Source: Pseudomonas triticicola (GTDB lineage: Bacteria > Pseudomonadota > Gammaproteobacteria > Pseudomonadales > Pseudomonadaceae). Taken from it: a stretch of 64,000 nt of DNA. Position numbers and translations under genes: made by a program. The DNA lies in contig NZ_JAHSTX010000001.1 in assembly GCF_019145375.1 (NCBI RefSeq), positions 3,199,001 to 3,263,000 on the forward strand. Direction: 5' to 3'. A model generated the notes under the pieces. The model was not told the DNA's origin. It did no database searches and saw only the letters and a program-made list of their open reading frames with translations. Of the stretch, positions 62,360 to 64,000 are shown in pieces; position 1 is the first letter of the stretch; each line of letters starts with the position of its first letter.

Positions 62360-64000
62360 TTACATTTCGACCTGCGTCCCCAACTCAATCACCCGGTTCA
62401 GCGGTAGATTAAAAAACCGCAAATTGCCATTGGCATTCTTCAACATGAACGCAAACAACGCCTCACGCCAACGCGCCATCCCCTCGAGTTTCGAAGCAAT
62501 CACCGTTTCACGGCTGAGGAAGTAGGTCGTGCGCATCGGGCTGAAGTCGAGGTCTTCAAGGTGGCACAGCTTCAGCGCCTGCGGCACGTCGGGCTCGTCG
62601 GTGAAGCCGAAGTGCAGGATCACCCGGAAGAAGCCTTCACCATGCGCTTCCACTTCGAAGCGCCGCGATGGCGGCACACGGGGGATGTCTTCGTAGACCA
62701 CCGTCAGCAACACCACTTGCTCATGCAGCACCTGGTTATGCAGCAGGTTGTGCAAAAGCGCATGCGGCACGGCGTCGGAGCGGGCGGTGAGGAACACCGC
62801 TGTGCCCTGTACGCGATGCGGCGGTTGCACGCGGATGCTGCTGATGAAGATCGGCAGCGGCAGCGCGCCTTCGTCGAGGCGTTCGACCAGCAGCTGTTTG
62901 CCGCGCTTCCAGGTGGTCATCAGCACGAACAGCGCGATACCGGCGATCACCGGGAACGCGCCGCCCTGAACGATCTTCGGCACGTTGGCAGCGAAGTACA
63001 GGCCATCCACCAGCAGGAAGCCAAGCAACACCGGCACCGCGAGGATCGGTGGCCATTTCCACAGCAGCAGCATCACGGCGGACACCAGAATGGTAGTCAT
63101 CAGCATCGTGCCAGTCACTGCCACGCCGTAGGCCGAGGCCAGTGCACCGGAGGATTCGAAGCCCAGCACCAACAGGACCACGCCGACCATCAGCGCCCAG
63201 TTCACCGCGCCGATGTAGATCTGGCCTTGCTCATCGCTGGAGGTGTGCTGGATGTACATGCGCGGTATGTAACCGAGCTGGATCGCCTGACGGGTCAGGG
63301 AGAACGCACCGGAAATCACCGCTTGCGAAGCGATCACCGTGGCCAGGGTAGACAGGCCGACCAGCGGAATCAGCGCCCAGCTCGGTGCCAGCAGGTAGAA
63401 CGGGTTACGCGCTGCGTCAGGGTTTTCCAGCAGCAATGCGCCCTGGCCGAAGTAGTTGAGCACCAGCGCCGGCAGCACCAGCAGGAACCAGGCGCGGGCG
63501 ATCGGCTTGCGGCCGAAGTGGCCCATGTCGGCGTACAGCGCTTCCGCGCCGGTCAGCGCCAGCACTACCGCGCCGAGGATCGCTACGCCCATGCCCGGGT
63601 GCACGACGAAAAAATTCACCGCCCACATCGGGTTCAGCGCGTGCAGCACTTCCGGGGTGTGGCTGATGCCGTACACACCGAGCGCGCCGAGGACGAGGAA
63701 CCAGGTGACCATGATCGGCCCGAACAGAATGCCGATCCGCGCGGTGCCGTGGCGCTGGATCAGAAACAGCGCGACCAGCACCACCAGCGACAGCGGCACC
63801 ACCCAGTGATCGATGCCTTCAAACGCCAGGCCGAGGCCTTCGATCGCCGACAGCACCGAAATGGCCGGGGTGATCATGCTGTCGCCATAAAACAGCGCCG
63901 CGCCGATCAGCCCGCAGACCACCAACAGCGTGCGCAGGCGCTTGCGCCCCGCCGCTGCCCGCCGTGCCAGCGCCGTCAGGGCCATGATGCCGCCCTCGCC
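62360..64000 (-). CDS. kup: Kup family potassium uptake protein (5' end outside the window)
   Basis: About 547 C-terminal residues are present and the frame runs off the right end of the window ([15 protein letters not shown]). Membrane segments carry the Kup motifs: [36 protein letters not shown], and [26 protein letters not shown]. The cytoplasmic C-terminal domain ([43 protein letters not shown]) ends at [18 protein letters not shown]. It is a low-affinity K+/H+ symporter. The internal ATG at 63985 is not the start. Confidence 0.93.
   Translation of the reverse strand, partial: GEGGIMALTALARRAAAGRKRLRTLLVVCGLIGAALFYGDSMITPAISVLSAIEGLGLAFEGIDHWVVPLSLVVLVALFLIQRHGTARIGILFGPIMVTWFLVLGALGVYGISHTPEVLHALNPMWAVNFFVVHPGMGVAILGAVVLALTGAEALYADMGHFGRKPIARAWFLLVLPALVLNYFGQGALLLENPDAARNPFYLLAPSWALIPLVGLSTLATVIASQAVISGAFSLTRQAIQLGYIPRMYIQHTSSDEQGQIYIGAVNWALMVGVVLLVLGFESSGALASAYGVAVTGTMLMTTILVSAVMLLLWKWPPILAVPVLLGFLLVDGLYFAANVPKIVQGGAFPVIAGIALFVLMTTWKRGKQLLVERLDEGALPLPIFISSIRVQPPHRVQGTAVFLTARSDAVPHALLHNLLHNQVLHEQVVLLTVVYEDIPRVPPSRRFEVEAHGEGFFRVILHFGFTDEPDVPQALKLCHLEDLDFSPMRTTYFLSRETVIASKLEGMARWREALFAFMLKNANGNLRFFNLPLNRVIELGTQVEM

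Overview
The window is a piece of a fluorescent Pseudomonas-type chromosome (P. fluorescens group). This rests on high GC, on gene content and order familiar from Pseudomonas (livHMGF/bra, pdxH, dinG, ampG, proS, dinB, mprF-virJ, kup, an aotJQMOP-like set), and on nine copies of a paired palindromic repeat built on GAGCGAGCCTGCTCGCGA that is typical of these genomes. Most of the sequence is core metabolism, transport, envelope and DNA repair; accessory cassettes sit between the core blocks.

Layout. 1-4.2 kb: branched-chain amino acid ABC transporter (end of livK, then livHMGF). 4.4-6.9 kb: a four-gene operon (DUF2282 peptide, DUF692/MNIO enzyme, DUF2063 partner, DoxX protein) with the architecture of the copper-binding 'bufferin' RiPP systems. 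7-12.2 kb: LysR regulator/SDR pair, lipoprotein, FAD oxidoreductase, cysteine synthase-like protein. 12.5-16.8 kb: nhaA, then an AT-richer accessory island with a zeta-toxin-like module and a pyocin-domain protein ending in a colicin E3-type rRNase, followed by its cloacin-type immunity gene and a second, start-less reading frame. 16.8-31.6 kb: envelope and housekeeping genes (SlyB-like, pdxH, OmpA lipoproteins, serine hydrolase, GH50-like glycosidase, dinG, a collagen-like exported protein, SEC-C proteins). 31.8-34.6 kb: a penicillin-acylase-family protein lacking the usual nucleophile, and a complex repeat. 34.7-45.3 kb: the ligase-associated DNA repair set (exonuclease, ATP-dependent ligase, DEXH helicase, PdeM), split in two by a basic amino acid transport operon. 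45.3-54.1 kb: dcd, cold-shock protein, DUF481 barrel, ATL protein, ampG, proS, dinB with a LexA box. 54.3-54.7 kb: two tandem initiator tRNA genes, each with its own promoter and terminator. 55-58.9 kb: mprF and its virJ/acvB hydrolase partner. 59.1-61.3 kb: a tight three-gene cassette (winged-helix regulator, nucleotidyltransferase, divergent PP2C-like phosphatase) behind a perfect 11-bp palindromic operator. 61.6-64 kb: a DUF3077 gene with a long structured leader, and the C-terminal part of kup.

The best candidates for an under-described system are the HTH-nucleotidyltransferase-PP2C cassette (59086-61281), the rRNase effector/immunity island (13.8-16.8 kb) and the bufferin-type operon (4416-6862). 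All functions are read from sequence motifs and remembered family features; no database search was run.
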